A stretch of 64,000 nt of DNA from Clostridium sp. (lineage in GTDB: Bacteria > Bacillota > Clostridia > Lachnospirales > Lachnospiraceae): positions 62,001 to 126,000 of the forward strand of contig JAETQD010000005.1 of the NCBI GenBank assembly GCA_021770825.1. Reading direction: 5' to 3'. The notes under the pieces were generated by a model. That model was not told the DNA's origin, ran no database searches, and saw nothing but the letters and a program-made list of their open reading frames with translations. Numbering within the stretch: the stretch's first letter is position 1; every line of letters begins with the position of its first letter. The translations under genes were made by a program, and so were the position numbers. This document shows, piece after piece, positions 1-7,901 of this stretch.

Positions 1-722
1 ATGAACTCCTTTGGGGTTCCATAGCGGGAGGTGGGGGCATAGTATCCGGTTACCTGATAGCCCCAGGAGCCATCGTAGGGATGTTCTGCGATTCCCATTA
101 ATTCCACGTGGGTGTATCCCATCTTTTTTACGTAATCGGCCAGCTCATGGGCGGCCTCTTTATATGTATAATAGCCTTCCTTTTCTGTCCGGTCAGCCTT
201 TCTCCAGGAACCGAGATGCAGTTCATAGATGGACATGGGGGATTTTACGGGATCCAAGCTCTTTCTGGCGGTCATCCATTTTTCATCGCCCCACTTGAAA
301 TCGGAAATATCAGTCACAACAGATGCGGTGCCGGGACGGAATTCTGCACTGAATGCGTAGGGGTCCGCCTTAAAAATGATTTTATCTTCCTTGGTGGTAA
401 TTGCAAATTTATAGAGAGCTCCGGTTCCAAGGTCCGGTACGAAGGCTTCGTAGATGCCGGAGTCTTCCAGCGCCTTCATGGGTGTGGTATCCGGATTCCA
501 GCCGTTGAAATCACCTACTACACTGACAGCCTTTGCGTGGGGGGCCCAGACGGCAAAGTAAATGCCTTTTTTTCCTTTGTATGTTTTCGGATGTGCTCCC
601 AGCTTTTCAAAAATCTTATAATGGGTTCCCTGGCCGAATAAATACCGGTCCAGATCGGTGATAAACCCTGTTCCTACCTGCTTTTTTGATGGAGTTTTTT
701 TCTCTTTGCTTGTTCCTTTCAT
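1..722 (-). CDS. glgB: 1,4-alpha-glucan branching enzyme, N-terminal part (cut by window edge)
   Basis: The reverse strand from the ATG at 722 reads open to the window edge, giving the first 240 residues. It begins with a Lys/Ser-rich tail, then the branching-enzyme N-terminal region (DLDRYLFGQGTHYKIFEKLGAH), then the carbohydrate-binding module 48 signature (YFAVWAPHAKAVSVVGDFNGW, then the SIYELHLGSWR block), then the start of the GH13 barrel (YTHVELMGIAEHPYDGSWGYQVTGYYAPTSRYG). The enzyme forms alpha-1,6 branches in glycogen in the cytoplasm. It follows the GH13 gene by 2 nt and is probably co-transcribed with it. The catalytic residues lie outside the window. Confidence 0.93.
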   Translation of the reverse strand, partial: MKGTSKEKKTPSKKQVGTGFITDLDRYLFGQGTHYKIFEKLGAHPKTYKGKKGIYFAVWAPHAKAVSVVGDFNGWNPDTTPMKALEDSGIYEAFVPDLGTGALYKFAITTKEDKIIFKADPYAFSAEFRPGTASVVTDISDFKWGDEKWMTARKSLDPVKSPMSIYELHLGSWRKADRTEKEGYYTYKEAAHELADYVKKMGYTHVELMGIAEHPYDGSWGYQVTGYYAPTSRYGTPKEF

Positions 723-724
723 AC

Positions 725-2065
725 TTACCCCTCCAGAAGTTTAAAGATTGCGCCGCCGTTGGGCGGGAGTGTTACGGAAAGTCTGCCGTTTTCCAGGGGA
801 ACCGGTCCGGCGGTTTCGTCCAGGAGGTTTGTGGCCTGGCGGGCGGAGAAGGGAACCGGGATGGAAAGGGAAGCAGGCTGATCGTCGTTGTTGACAGCCG
901 AAAGAATCAGGCTGTTGGTACCAAAGCGGCAGAACGCATACTGCCGGTTGGTGAGAAGGAGCTCTTTATAAAGCCCTCCATGGAGCTCTTCGTTTTCTTT
1001 ATGAATTTTAGCCAGTGCCGTGATGTGGTCTGTTAAGGCACAGGGCTTTGCATTCTGTTCCGCAACGGAAAGGGCCGGACGCAGGACCTCATCGGAGGTG
1101 CGGGAGCGTTTTCCCTCAATTCCCCACTCACTTCCATAATAAATCGAAGGAATTCCCGGCAGTGTGAATAAAAGCTGGTACACGGGGAAGAGATGGGCCG
1201 GGTTATTTACCTTGCTGGCTATGCGGTCCTCATCGTGGTTGTCCACGAAGGTATAGAGGGAATTTCCGATGGCTTCCAGCCGTCTGACATTATGGGCGAT
1301 CTCGAAGTAGTTATGGTCATTGTGGCCGGAGTAAAAAGCCTTATGGAGTTCGTAATTGGTGACGGAATGAAGCATTTCTCCGTTGGCCCAGCGGCCGTAT
1401 TCTCCATGGATTACCTCGCCCATGAGCCAGAAATCCTCTTTTAAGGGAGCAGTTCTCTGGCGGAGCTCCTTCATGAAATTGAAATCCAGCACATTGGCGC
1501 AGTCCAGGCGGATTCCGTCAATATCAAACTGGTCAACCCAGAATTTCACAGTATCAAAAAGGTACTCTTTCACAGCCGGACTCCAGAGATTTAAGCAGGG
1601 AAGCTCGTAATGGCCCTGCCATGCCTCATATCCGAAGGAATCTCCCAGGGGGCTGCCCCATCCGAAATTGACCCCGCGGTACCAGTCCTTATAGGGAGAG
1701 GCCTCGCGGTGCTCTTTAAGATCGCGGAAAGCAAAAAACTCACGTCCCGTATGGTTGAAAACACCGTCCACCACAACGCGGATGCCGTTTTCGTGGCACT
1801 CCTTCACGAATTTCTTAAAATCATCGTTTGTGCCCAAACGTCTGTCTATGAGCCGGAAATCCCTTGTGTCGTATCCATGCCGTGAAGATTCAAAAAGAGG
1901 ACCGATATAAAGGGCGGTGCAGTTTAGCTGTTTCATATGGGGAATCCACTGCATTAATTCCCCAAAGCGGTCGGCCGCCGTATTTTCATGGTTTTCCTTT
2001 GGTGCGCCTAAAAGCCCGAGAGGATAGATGTGGTAAAAAACTGCTTGCTGGTACCAGGGCTTCAT
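725..2065 (-). CDS. GH13 alpha-amylase-family glycosidase (maltodextrin glucosidase / neopullulanase type)
   Basis: A 446-residue (beta/alpha)8 GH13 protein without signal peptide, so cytoplasmic. Visible motifs are VVVDGVFNH (about 97-105), DGIRLDCAN with nucleophile Asp188, MGEVIH with acid/base Glu217 and FVDNHD with Asp278, so all three catalytic carboxylates are present. It is short for the family and has no N-terminal neopullulanase domain. It probably trims linear or cyclic maltodextrins from glycogen or starch. The ATG at 2065 has AGGAGG upstream. glgB follows immediately, which fits an alpha-glucan operon. Exact substrate is not decidable from sequence. Confidence 0.88.
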   Translation of the reverse strand: MKPWYQQAVFYHIYPLGLLGAPKENHENTAADRFGELMQWIPHMKQLNCTALYIGPLFESSRHGYDTRDFRLIDRRLGTNDDFKKFVKECHENGIRVVVDGVFNHTGREFFAFRDLKEHREASPYKDWYRGVNFGWGSPLGDSFGYEAWQGHYELPCLNLWSPAVKEYLFDTVKFWVDQFDIDGIRLDCANVLDFNFMKELRQRTAPLKEDFWLMGEVIHGEYGRWANGEMLHSVTNYELHKAFYSGHNDHNYFEIAHNVRRLEAIGNSLYTFVDNHDEDRIASKVNNPAHLFPVYQLLFTLPGIPSIYYGSEWGIEGKRSRTSDEVLRPALSVAEQNAKPCALTDHITALAKIHKENEELHGGLYKELLLTNRQYAFCRFGTNSLILSAVNNDDQPASLSIPVPFSARQATNLLDETAGPVPLENGRLSVTLPPNGGAIFKLLEG

Positions 2066-2073
2066 AATTATTG

Positions 2074-2307
2074 TTAAACCTCCTGTAATTCATGCTTTTT
2101 AAGGCTCTGGAGCAGGAACTGGTAACGAAGCTGGGCGGCGTTTAATTCATAGATATAACAGTCAATGAGGGTGGGGTCCACCACCTGTTCAAACTGGTTT
2201 TGGGCGGATAAAATGGCCCCTTTGCTGATCTCAATCTGCCGTTTCAGCTCAGTCACATCTTTCATGCGCTCCTTACGTAAAGCCGTTTTTTTGTTGGAAA
2301 ATATCAT
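2074..2307 (-). CDS. DUF2508 (YaaL-like) small protein
   Basis: A 77-residue, charged, helical protein. The central pattern (Glu-rich helix, then DPTLIDCYIYELNAAQLRYQFLL) matches the DUF2508/YaaL family, a small cytoplasmic protein of unknown function that in Bacillus sits next to recR. Start ATG 2307 has AAGGAG seven bases upstream. It lies 8 nt ahead of the GH13 gene and may share its transcript. No role in glycogen metabolism can be inferred. Confidence 0.7.
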   Translation of the reverse strand: MIFSNKKTALRKERMKDVTELKRQIEISKGAILSAQNQFEQVVDPTLIDCYIYELNAAQLRYQFLLQSLKKHELQEV

Positions 2308-2385
2308 ACTGCCACACTCCTTACTTTTCCGGTTTAGGAAAAACTTATTGTCAGTGGTAGTATCGTCCGCGAATTGCCGGGATAT

Positions 2386-2724
2386 TCATTGGATGGAATT
2401 CTTCTGCAGTTCGTTGTTAAGACGAACCAGTTTTTCTACTGCAGCATCGCTGTTTAAATAGTAATAATTGCAGACTCCCTTTTTCAAAACATCAATGAAG
2501 CCGGAATCCTTTAAAATTTTTAAATGATGAGAGACCGCCGGACGGGAAAGACTGGTCTGTTCGGTGATTTCCTTAACATTTAAACCGGGTACATTTCGTT
2601 TCTGGCCTGTGGCATTAACCTCGTACAGACACTGGATAATATTAAGTCTGGTGGGATCGCCAAGGGCAATGAAAAGCGGAATGCATTCTGTGAAAATATC
2701 TTTTAAATTACAGGTTTCCGCCAT
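2386..2724 (-). CDS. ArsR/SmtB-family winged-helix repressor
   Basis: A 112-residue winged helix protein. The ArsR fold is clear: ALGDPTRLNIIQCL (first helix), VKEITEQTSLSRPAVSHHLKILKDSGFI (HTH and recognition helix) and KKGVCNYYYLN (wing). I do not see the ELCVC metal site of ArsR; the few cysteines (residue 4, in QCLYE, and in the wing) do not form a recognisable sensor. The longer frame starting at 2742 overlaps the ribosome site AAAGGAGG, so ATG 2724 is preferred. Target genes are unknown; the glycogen genes downstream or the divergent tad promoter are candidates by position only. Confidence 0.88.
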   Translation of the reverse strand: MAETCNLKDIFTECIPLFIALGDPTRLNIIQCLYEVNATGQKRNVPGLNVKEITEQTSLSRPAVSHHLKILKDSGFIDVLKKGVCNYYYLNSDAAVEKLVRLNNELQKNSIQ

Positions 2725-2872
2725 GCCGGTCCTCCTTTCCAAAGATTATTGGTTTAAAAAAATAAACTAAGTTCATTTTAGCATTTTTATGGTTTTACGT
2801 CAATCTATTGTTGAAAATTCCTTTTGTGCGGATGTTTACATAATTATTTTTGTCAGTTTTTGACGAAAATGA

Positions 2873-2937
2873 GGGGCACATTTTTACAGATACGAAATTG
2901 ACTTTCCCCCTGATTTTGGAGATAATAGGGGCACATT
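2873..2937 (+). repeat. Direct repeat GGGGCACATT flanking the tad promoter
   Basis: GGGGCACATT occurs at 2873-2882 and again at 2928-2937. The first copy lies just upstream of the -35 hexamer and the second covers the expected transcription start of the tad promoter. The placement suggests operator half-sites for an unknown regulator; this is inference. Confidence 0.4.
2898..2926 (+). promoter_or_regulatory. Sigma-A-type promoter of the tad operon
   Basis: TTGACT (2898-2903), a 17-base spacer and GATAAT (2921-2926) form a near-consensus promoter about 130 bases upstream of the first tad gene. Confidence 0.65.
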
Positions 2938-3058
2938 CAGAAATGAGTTCTTCATTTCCTAAACAGATAAAATACCGGCAGATTCGCCGGATGGCCGATT
3001 CGGGTCAGGATTCCAAAGAGTGAAAATTTAATAGAGGCGGAAGGAGGAGAGCATATTT

Positions 3059-3544
3059 TTGACAGGCATACTGTTTTTGATTTTATTGTCGGCAGCAGTC
3101 ACCGACTGAAGGTATAAAAAGGTATTTCACTGGCAGGTCCTTTTGGGACTTTTTGCAGGTGCTTTAGGGATGGGGGAAAATTGGTTCCTGTTTTTCATCC
3201 ATGTGACTGGCACATGTGCGGTATTTTATATTTTCTTTTTGTGCCGGATGCTGGGCGCCGGGGATATTAAGCTGATGGCGCTTTGTGTGGGAATGCTGGG
3301 AATTGCAGACGGAACTTTTGTGCTTTTTCTGGGGTTTCTCTCAGCCTCGGTGCAGGCTGTGCGGGAGCTTGGAAAACGGGGAATCCTGTGGAGCCGTCTG
3401 TCCAGACTGGCTGGTTTTGTGATTCAGTCGGGGCGGGATGGAAAAATCCGGGAATATCCGGGCCGGACAGAACCCTATGGAAGTTTGCGCCTGGGACCGC
3501 ATTTATTCCTGGGATACTGTGTATTTCTTTTGTTTTTTAGGTAG
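3059..3544 (+). pseudogene. A24 prepilin peptidase (TadV/CpaA type) interrupted by in-frame TGA
   Basis: Reading from TTG 3059 (AAGGAGGA upstream) gives a membrane segment, SAAVTD, then TGA at 3107-3109, then RYKKVFHWQVLLG in the same frame through GAGDIKLMA to the stop at 3544. Prepilin peptidases carry their first catalytic Asp in an AxxD motif followed by about seven residues and I/V-P-N; here TD sits directly before the TGA. The second catalytic Asp (GAGDIK) lies downstream of it. The frame is otherwise intact on both sides, so one base change (TGG, CGA or similar to TGA) explains the break. A product initiated at TTG 3143 would lack the first catalytic Asp. Recent nonsense mutation, readthrough and sequencing error are all possible. 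Confidence 0.75.
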
Positions 3545-3576
3545 ATTTGGAAATCCGGAGGAGAAGGAGGAGGAAA

Positions 3577-4596
3577 ATGAAAAAAATAATGGCAGTATAT
3601 GATGAAGACCCGTTTTATGCGGAACGGCTTTCGGATTATGTAAACCGGAAGGAAAAGGGCGTGTTTTCCGCACAGGCCTTCACATCCAGGGAGTGCCTGG
3701 AGAAATATGCAAAGGAACACGAAATTGATGTTCTGCTCACAGGAATTCCTGCAGACCAGGCGGGAATTTCCGATATTCCTTCCGGCCAGAAAATCTATCT
3801 GGCTGAGGAGCCGGGGAAGGAAAAAAGCGGGAAAGAGACCGCAATTTATAAATACCAGTCCGGGGATGATATTATCCGGGAGGTGATGGCAGCCTATTGC
3901 GAAGCGCCGGAGACGGCGTTTGCGCTTCCCGGCCTTGCCAATAAGGAGAACAGAATCATAGGTATCTATTCGCCTGTGGGGCGGTGCGGAAAAACATCTC
4001 TGGCCCTTTCTATCGGCCAGATACTGGCGAAGGAGGAGAAGGTGCTCTTTATTACTTTAGATACCTTTACGGGTTTTTCGGGGCTTTTGGATGAGCAGTG
4101 GAAACGGGATTTGTCTGATTTGATTTATTACTACAAACAGGGAAGATTTCATGCCCTAAGGCTCAACTCTATTATTTATTATCTTGGAGATATGGCCTGG
4201 CTGCCGCCGATCCGGTTTCCGGACGACTATAACCAGATTACAGCCGAGGAAATGGCGGATTTCCTCCAGCAGATATTAAATGGGAGTAGCTATGGAACCA
4301 TTATTCTGGATATTGGAAATTACGGGAAACAGATTCTGCCGCTTTTGGAGGTGTGTCAGGTGGTTTATATGCCTGTGAAGGAGGATGTGATTTCCCAGGC
4401 AAAGCTTCAGGAATTTGAGACCTACATATCGGATTGCGGAAAGAAAAGTTTAAAAGAGAAATTCCACAAGCTTCACGTACCGCTGGTGACGGGAGTGCGG
4501 CGTATGGAGCATTTTCCCCAGGAGCTTCTGTGGGGTGATATGGGTGATTTTGTCAGAGGAATGTTAAAGGGGCAGAGAGGTTTATGGGAGAACTGA
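3577..4596 (+). CDS. tadZ: TadZ/CpaE-like MinD-family ATPase
   Basis: A 339-residue protein: an N-terminal atypical receiver-like domain (about 1-110) followed by a ParA/MinD-type ATPase domain starting IIGIYSPVGRCGKTSLAL (about 127-144), with a deviant P-loop, and IILDIG as Walker B-like strand. TadZ proteins place the Tad/Flp pilus machine at its site in the cell. ATG 3577 is chosen because GGAGGAGG lies just upstream; the frame is open further 5'. The end overlaps the start of the next ATPase by 13 bases, so translation is probably coupled. Confidence 0.85.
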   Translation: MKKIMAVYDEDPFYAERLSDYVNRKEKGVFSAQAFTSRECLEKYAKEHEIDVLLTGIPADQAGISDIPSGQKIYLAEEPGKEKSGKETAIYKYQSGDDIIREVMAAYCEAPETAFALPGLANKENRIIGIYSPVGRCGKTSLALSIGQILAKEEKVLFITLDTFTGFSGLLDEQWKRDLSDLIYYYKQGRFHALRLNSIIYYLGDMAWLPPIRFPDDYNQITAEEMADFLQQILNGSSYGTIILDIGNYGKQILPLLEVCQVVYMPVKEDVISQAKLQEFETYISDCGKKSLKEKFHKLHVPLVTGVRRMEHFPQELLWGDMGDFVRGMLKGQRGLWEN

Positions 4597-5768
4597 AAAA
4601 GAGGCTGAAAGCAGAAATCCTTCAGGGAATTTCCTACCAAAGGCAGTTTTCTGATGAGGAAATATCGGAGCTGATTGATGAAAAGATTATGGAGCAGACA
4701 GAAAAAGAGCCCATGCCTTTAAAAGAGCGTCTGCTGCTTCAAAAAGAGCTGTTTGATTCCTTCAGGCGGCTGGACATTCTTCAGGAACTGGTGGACAATC
4801 CGTCCATTACGGAAATTATGGTGAATGGGCCGGGAGAGGTATTCGTGGAGACCGGGGGAAAGATCGGGCGGTGGGACAAGTCTTTTGAATCCAAAGAGCA
4901 GCTCGCAGATCTGATTCAGCAGATTGTGGGACGTGTCAACAGGATTGTGAATACCTCTTCTCCCATTGCTGACGCCAGGCTTATGGACGGCTCCAGGGTT
5001 CATGTGGTGTTGGAGCCCATTGCCCTCAACGGGCCGATTCTTACAATCCGAAAGTTCCCGGAGCCGATTACCATGGAACGGCTTCTGGAATACGGAAGTA
5101 TTTCCAGGGAGGCAGCAGGGCTTTTAAAGATGCTGGTTTCTGCCCGCTACAATATCTTTGTCAGCGGAGGGACCGGAGCGGGGAAAACGACATTTTTAAA
5201 TGCGCTTTCCGAGTTCATTCCGCCGGAAGAGCGGGTCATCACCATTGAAGACTCGGCGGAGTTAAAGCTGTCCCATATTGAAAACCTGGTCCGCCTGGAG
5301 ACCAGAGATGCCAATGCGGAAGGGGAAGGGGCAATCGGGATTGGGATGTTGATTCGGGCGGCCCTCCGTATGAGGCCGGACCGAATTGTGATCGGAGAAG
5401 TGAGAGGAAAGGAGGCATTTGATCTATTGCAGGCCATGAATACGGGCCATGACGGAAGTTTTTCCACCGGTCACGGGAACAGCCCCAGGGATATGTTATC
5501 CAGACTGGAAACCATGGTGCTTATGGCAGCGGATTTACCGCTTTCTGCAATCCGGGGACAAATTGCATCGGCAGTGGATGTGATGGTGCATGTGGCCAGA
5601 ATGCGTGATAAAAGCAGGAAGGTGGTTGCCATTGAGGAGGTGGATGGAATTGAAAACGGGGAAATTATCCTCAATCCCGTATTCTCCTGCGGGGAGGAAG
5701 GCTGTCTTAAAAAAGTGGGAGACCTTAAACATAAGGAAAAGCTCAGAATGGCAGGGTATGGACTATGA
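4584..5768 (+). CDS. tadA: CpaF/TadA pilus assembly ATPase
   Basis: A 394-residue type II/IV secretion ATPase. It shows an N-terminal helical region, SITEIMVNGPGEVFVE typical of CpaF, Walker A GGTGAGKT (195-202), the Asp box (ITIEDSAELKL), Walker B region RMRPDRIVIGEVRGKEA and the His box TGHDGSFSTGHGNS. It powers polymerisation of the Flp pilin at the cytoplasmic membrane. It overlaps both tadZ upstream and tadB downstream, which supports a single operon. Confidence 0.96.
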   Translation: MGELKKRLKAEILQGISYQRQFSDEEISELIDEKIMEQTEKEPMPLKERLLLQKELFDSFRRLDILQELVDNPSITEIMVNGPGEVFVETGGKIGRWDKSFESKEQLADLIQQIVGRVNRIVNTSSPIADARLMDGSRVHVVLEPIALNGPILTIRKFPEPITMERLLEYGSISREAAGLLKMLVSARYNIFVSGGTGAGKTTFLNALSEFIPPEERVITIEDSAELKLSHIENLVRLETRDANAEGEGAIGIGMLIRAALRMRPDRIVIGEVRGKEAFDLLQAMNTGHDGSFSTGHGNSPRDMLSRLETMVLMAADLPLSAIRGQIASAVDVMVHVARMRDKSRKVVAIEEVDGIENGEIILNPVFSCGEEGCLKKVGDLKHKEKLRMAGYGL

Positions 5769-6495
5769 GATTTATGAGTTAAGTAAAAAGGAATGGCTGC
5801 TCTATGGAGGGCAGGGAGTCTTATATCTTGCAGTGCTCAGTTTCGTGTTTTACCGGAGCATTTTTGTCTTTCTTATGTTCCTTCCCGTGGGAGTCTGCTA
5901 TCCGCTTTTTATAAAGAAGGACTTGAAAAAGAAGCGGATGGAGCAGCTTAATCTTCAGTTTAAGGATGCGATTCTTTCCGTGGCTGCCAGCTTAAGGGCG
6001 GGATATTCTGTGGAAAACGCTTTTGCGGTATCTTTGGACGAGGTAAACCGGATGCACGGAGAAGATTCTATGATCTCAAAGGAAATCCGGCTTCTGCTTC
6101 AAAAAACAAGGATGAACCTGACTTTTGAGGAGGCGCTTGAGAACTTTGCCGTACGGAGCGGATTGGAGGATGTGAAAAGCTTTGCCGATGTGTTTCTGGC
6201 GGCAAGGAGAAGCGGCGGCGGTCTCATGAAAATTATTGCCAGGACTGCGGAGATTATTGGAGAAAAAATCCGTGTCCAGGAAGATATCATCACAGCCACT
6301 GCCTCCAAGCGAATGGAGCAGAAGGTTATGAGCGCAATTCCTGTCTTGATTGTGTTTTATATGGAGCTTACTTCTCCTGGCTTTTTTGACATTCTTTATA
6401 CCACTGCTGCAGGGAGAATCATTATGACCGTATGTCTTGTGGTATATCTTGGAGCCTTTTATATGGCCAGAATGTTTATGGAGATTTCTGTATGA
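5758..6495 (+). CDS. tadB: TadB-like inner-membrane platform protein (T2SSF family)
   Basis: A 245-residue membrane protein with N-terminal hydrophobic helices (about 19-50), the T2SSF-type helical core (FKDAILSVAASLRAGYSVENAFAVSL, ... ARRSGGGLMKIIARTAEIIGEKIRVQEDI) and C-terminal helices. Start at ATG 5758 overlaps the tadA stop by 11 bases; the frame is open upstream but lies over tadA. It pairs with the next protein as the membrane platform of the Tad machine. Confidence 0.88.
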   Translation: MDYEIYELSKKEWLLYGGQGVLYLAVLSFVFYRSIFVFLMFLPVGVCYPLFIKKDLKKKRMEQLNLQFKDAILSVAASLRAGYSVENAFAVSLDEVNRMHGEDSMISKEIRLLLQKTRMNLTFEEALENFAVRSGLEDVKSFADVFLAARRSGGGLMKIIARTAEIIGEKIRVQEDIITATASKRMEQKVMSAIPVLIVFYMELTSPGFFDILYTTAAGRIIMTVCLVVYLGAFYMARMFMEISV

Positions 6496-7718
6496 GGACA
6501 AAGAAAGGGAGAGCTCTGTGGAAACGATACGGGAAATATGGAATCTGCGTGGGAACCGGGTGTATTTTGTTTTTTCTTGCAGAGTTTGTGGAAGCTGCGG
6601 GAAATCCTGTGGAGAAAGGCGTGCTTCGGAGGAACCCTTGCGGACAGGGAGATGTGGTTTATGAATTTTATGTGGACGGACTGGAAGACGGAGAGAGTTC
6701 CATGGAGGCCTCCGTGACAGTGCCGGAGAAACGGCTGACCAAAGAGCAGTTTTCCGACTGTGTAGATGAAGCAGCAATGCTTCTGCGCCAGCGAATGCTT
6801 GGGGAAAACGCTTCGCTTCAGGAGGTATGTTATGACCTTGCTCTGGAAAAAGAGATTCCGGAGTTTGGCCTTGAGGTTTCCTGGGAGTCGGAGAAACCGG
6901 AGCACATCAGCCATATGGGGCTTGTAAATAACGAGAACGTACCGAAGGAAGGGGAAGTTGTTTACCTGAAAGCGACTCTTGTGTGCGGAGTGGAAACGGA
7001 GGTCCTTGAGATTCCGGTCACGGTCATAAAAACAGAGGATTCGGTTCCAAATCAGTTTATGGACCTTCTGGAAATGCTGGCGGTACAGGATATGGAGCAG
7101 GAAGAAATTGTTCTCCCGGAAGAATTCGGAGGAAAAGCACTGACCTACCGGAGAAAGGGGCATTCTCAAAACCTGGTTTTGATACTGCTGGGGCTTGTGT
7201 CAGCAGGATGCCTTTATTTGAAAGAGGCTAGCGACGAACAGGTAAAGCATAAAAAGCGGGAGGCCAGTTTGATTCTTGATTATCCGGATCTGGTTTCCGG
7301 ATTTCTCATCCTCACCGGAGCCGGGTACTCCATAAAACAGGCCTTTAAAAAACTGGCAGAAGATCATAAAAAGACGGGGAAGGCCGGGTTCCATCCGGTC
7401 TACGAAGAAATGCAGATCACGTTAAATCAGGTGGAAACGGGAACTCCGGAGGTACAGGCCTATGCAGAATTTGGAAAACGCTGTGGTCTTCAATGTTATG
7501 TGAAGTTTGCTGCTCTTTTGAAAAGTGCCATAAATACCGGAGGGAAGAACATGAGAAAACTCATGGAGGATGAAATGGAAGAGGCCTTTCAAAAACGGAC
7601 GGATTTTGCCAGAAGAAAGGGGGAGGAAGCGTCCACCAGACTTTTGCTTCCCATGTTTTGCATGCTGGGTGTTGTGATGGTGATGGTTGTGTCTCCGGCG
7701 CTTCTGGCGCTGGGGTGA
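6492..7718 (+). CDS. tadC: TadC-like platform protein with an N-terminal exported Ig-like region
   Basis: The start ATG overlaps the tadB stop (ATGA). Of 408 residues only about 258-408 are TadC/T2SSF-like (DYPDLVSGFLILTGAGYSIKQAF ... C-terminal hydrophobic helix). Before that come a signal-anchor-like helix (about 15-33), an extracytoplasmic stretch and a second membrane helix (about 227-242). Residues 105-180 (LLGENASLQEVCYDL, then VSWESEKPEHIS, then VVYLKATLVCG and IPVTV) resemble atrophied bacterial Ig domains. Ordinary TadC proteins are about 300 residues and lack this. The domain call is from pattern recognition. Confidence 0.82.
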   Translation: MRTKKGRALWKRYGKYGICVGTGCILFFLAEFVEAAGNPVEKGVLRRNPCGQGDVVYEFYVDGLEDGESSMEASVTVPEKRLTKEQFSDCVDEAAMLLRQRMLGENASLQEVCYDLALEKEIPEFGLEVSWESEKPEHISHMGLVNNENVPKEGEVVYLKATLVCGVETEVLEIPVTVIKTEDSVPNQFMDLLEMLAVQDMEQEEIVLPEEFGGKALTYRRKGHSQNLVLILLGLVSAGCLYLKEASDEQVKHKKREASLILDYPDLVSGFLILTGAGYSIKQAFKKLAEDHKKTGKAGFHPVYEEMQITLNQVETGTPEVQAYAEFGKRCGLQCYVKFAALLKSAINTGGKNMRKLMEDEMEEAFQKRTDFARRKGEEASTRLLLPMFCMLGVVMVMVVSPALLALG

Positions 7719-7731
7719 AAGGAGATGAAAA

Positions 7732-7899
7732 ATGAAGCTCAGGGAATTTCTGATGGAAGAAGACGGCGTGGGTGTCATTGAAGTGGTTTTGATACTTGTG
7801 GTACTCATTGGGTTGGTCATCGTTTTTAAGGGGCAGATCAATAAGCTGCTCACAAATATTTTTACGGAAATCAATAAGCAGTCCAAAGAGGTGTATTGA
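7732..7899 (+). CDS. Flp-like type IVb pilin (Flp1-like)
   Basis: A 55-residue protein with a short charged leader (MKLREFLMEEDG), a prepilin cleavage site after Gly12 giving VGVIE with Glu at mature position 5, and one long hydrophobic helix (VVLILVVLIGLVIVF) followed by a short polar tail. This is the layout of Flp1-like pilins, the main pilus subunit. AAAGGAG lies eight bases before ATG 7732. It is the expected substrate of the prepilin peptidase and of TadA/B/C. Confidence 0.87.
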   Translation: MKLREFLMEEDGVGVIEVVLILVVLIGLVIVFKGQINKLLTNIFTEINKQSKEVY

Positions 7900-7901
7900 T
7901 C

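Larger units (their letters stand above)
2743..3058. other. Intergenic region between arsR and the tad operon
   Basis: A 316-base AT-rich gap between divergently transcribed units. It holds the tad promoter (2898-2926) and two copies of a 10-base direct repeat. No coding potential or RNA gene was recognised in it. Confidence 0.6.

Noticed and set aside
3107-3109. TGA in the prepilin peptidase as a selenocysteine codon
   Set aside because: No clear SECIS-like hairpin follows the TGA and no selenoprotein of this family is known to me; kept only as a test under the finding.
6459-7169. 236-codon open frame antisense to the tadC-like gene
   Set aside because: Low-complexity, no ribosome site, mirror of a well supported gene.
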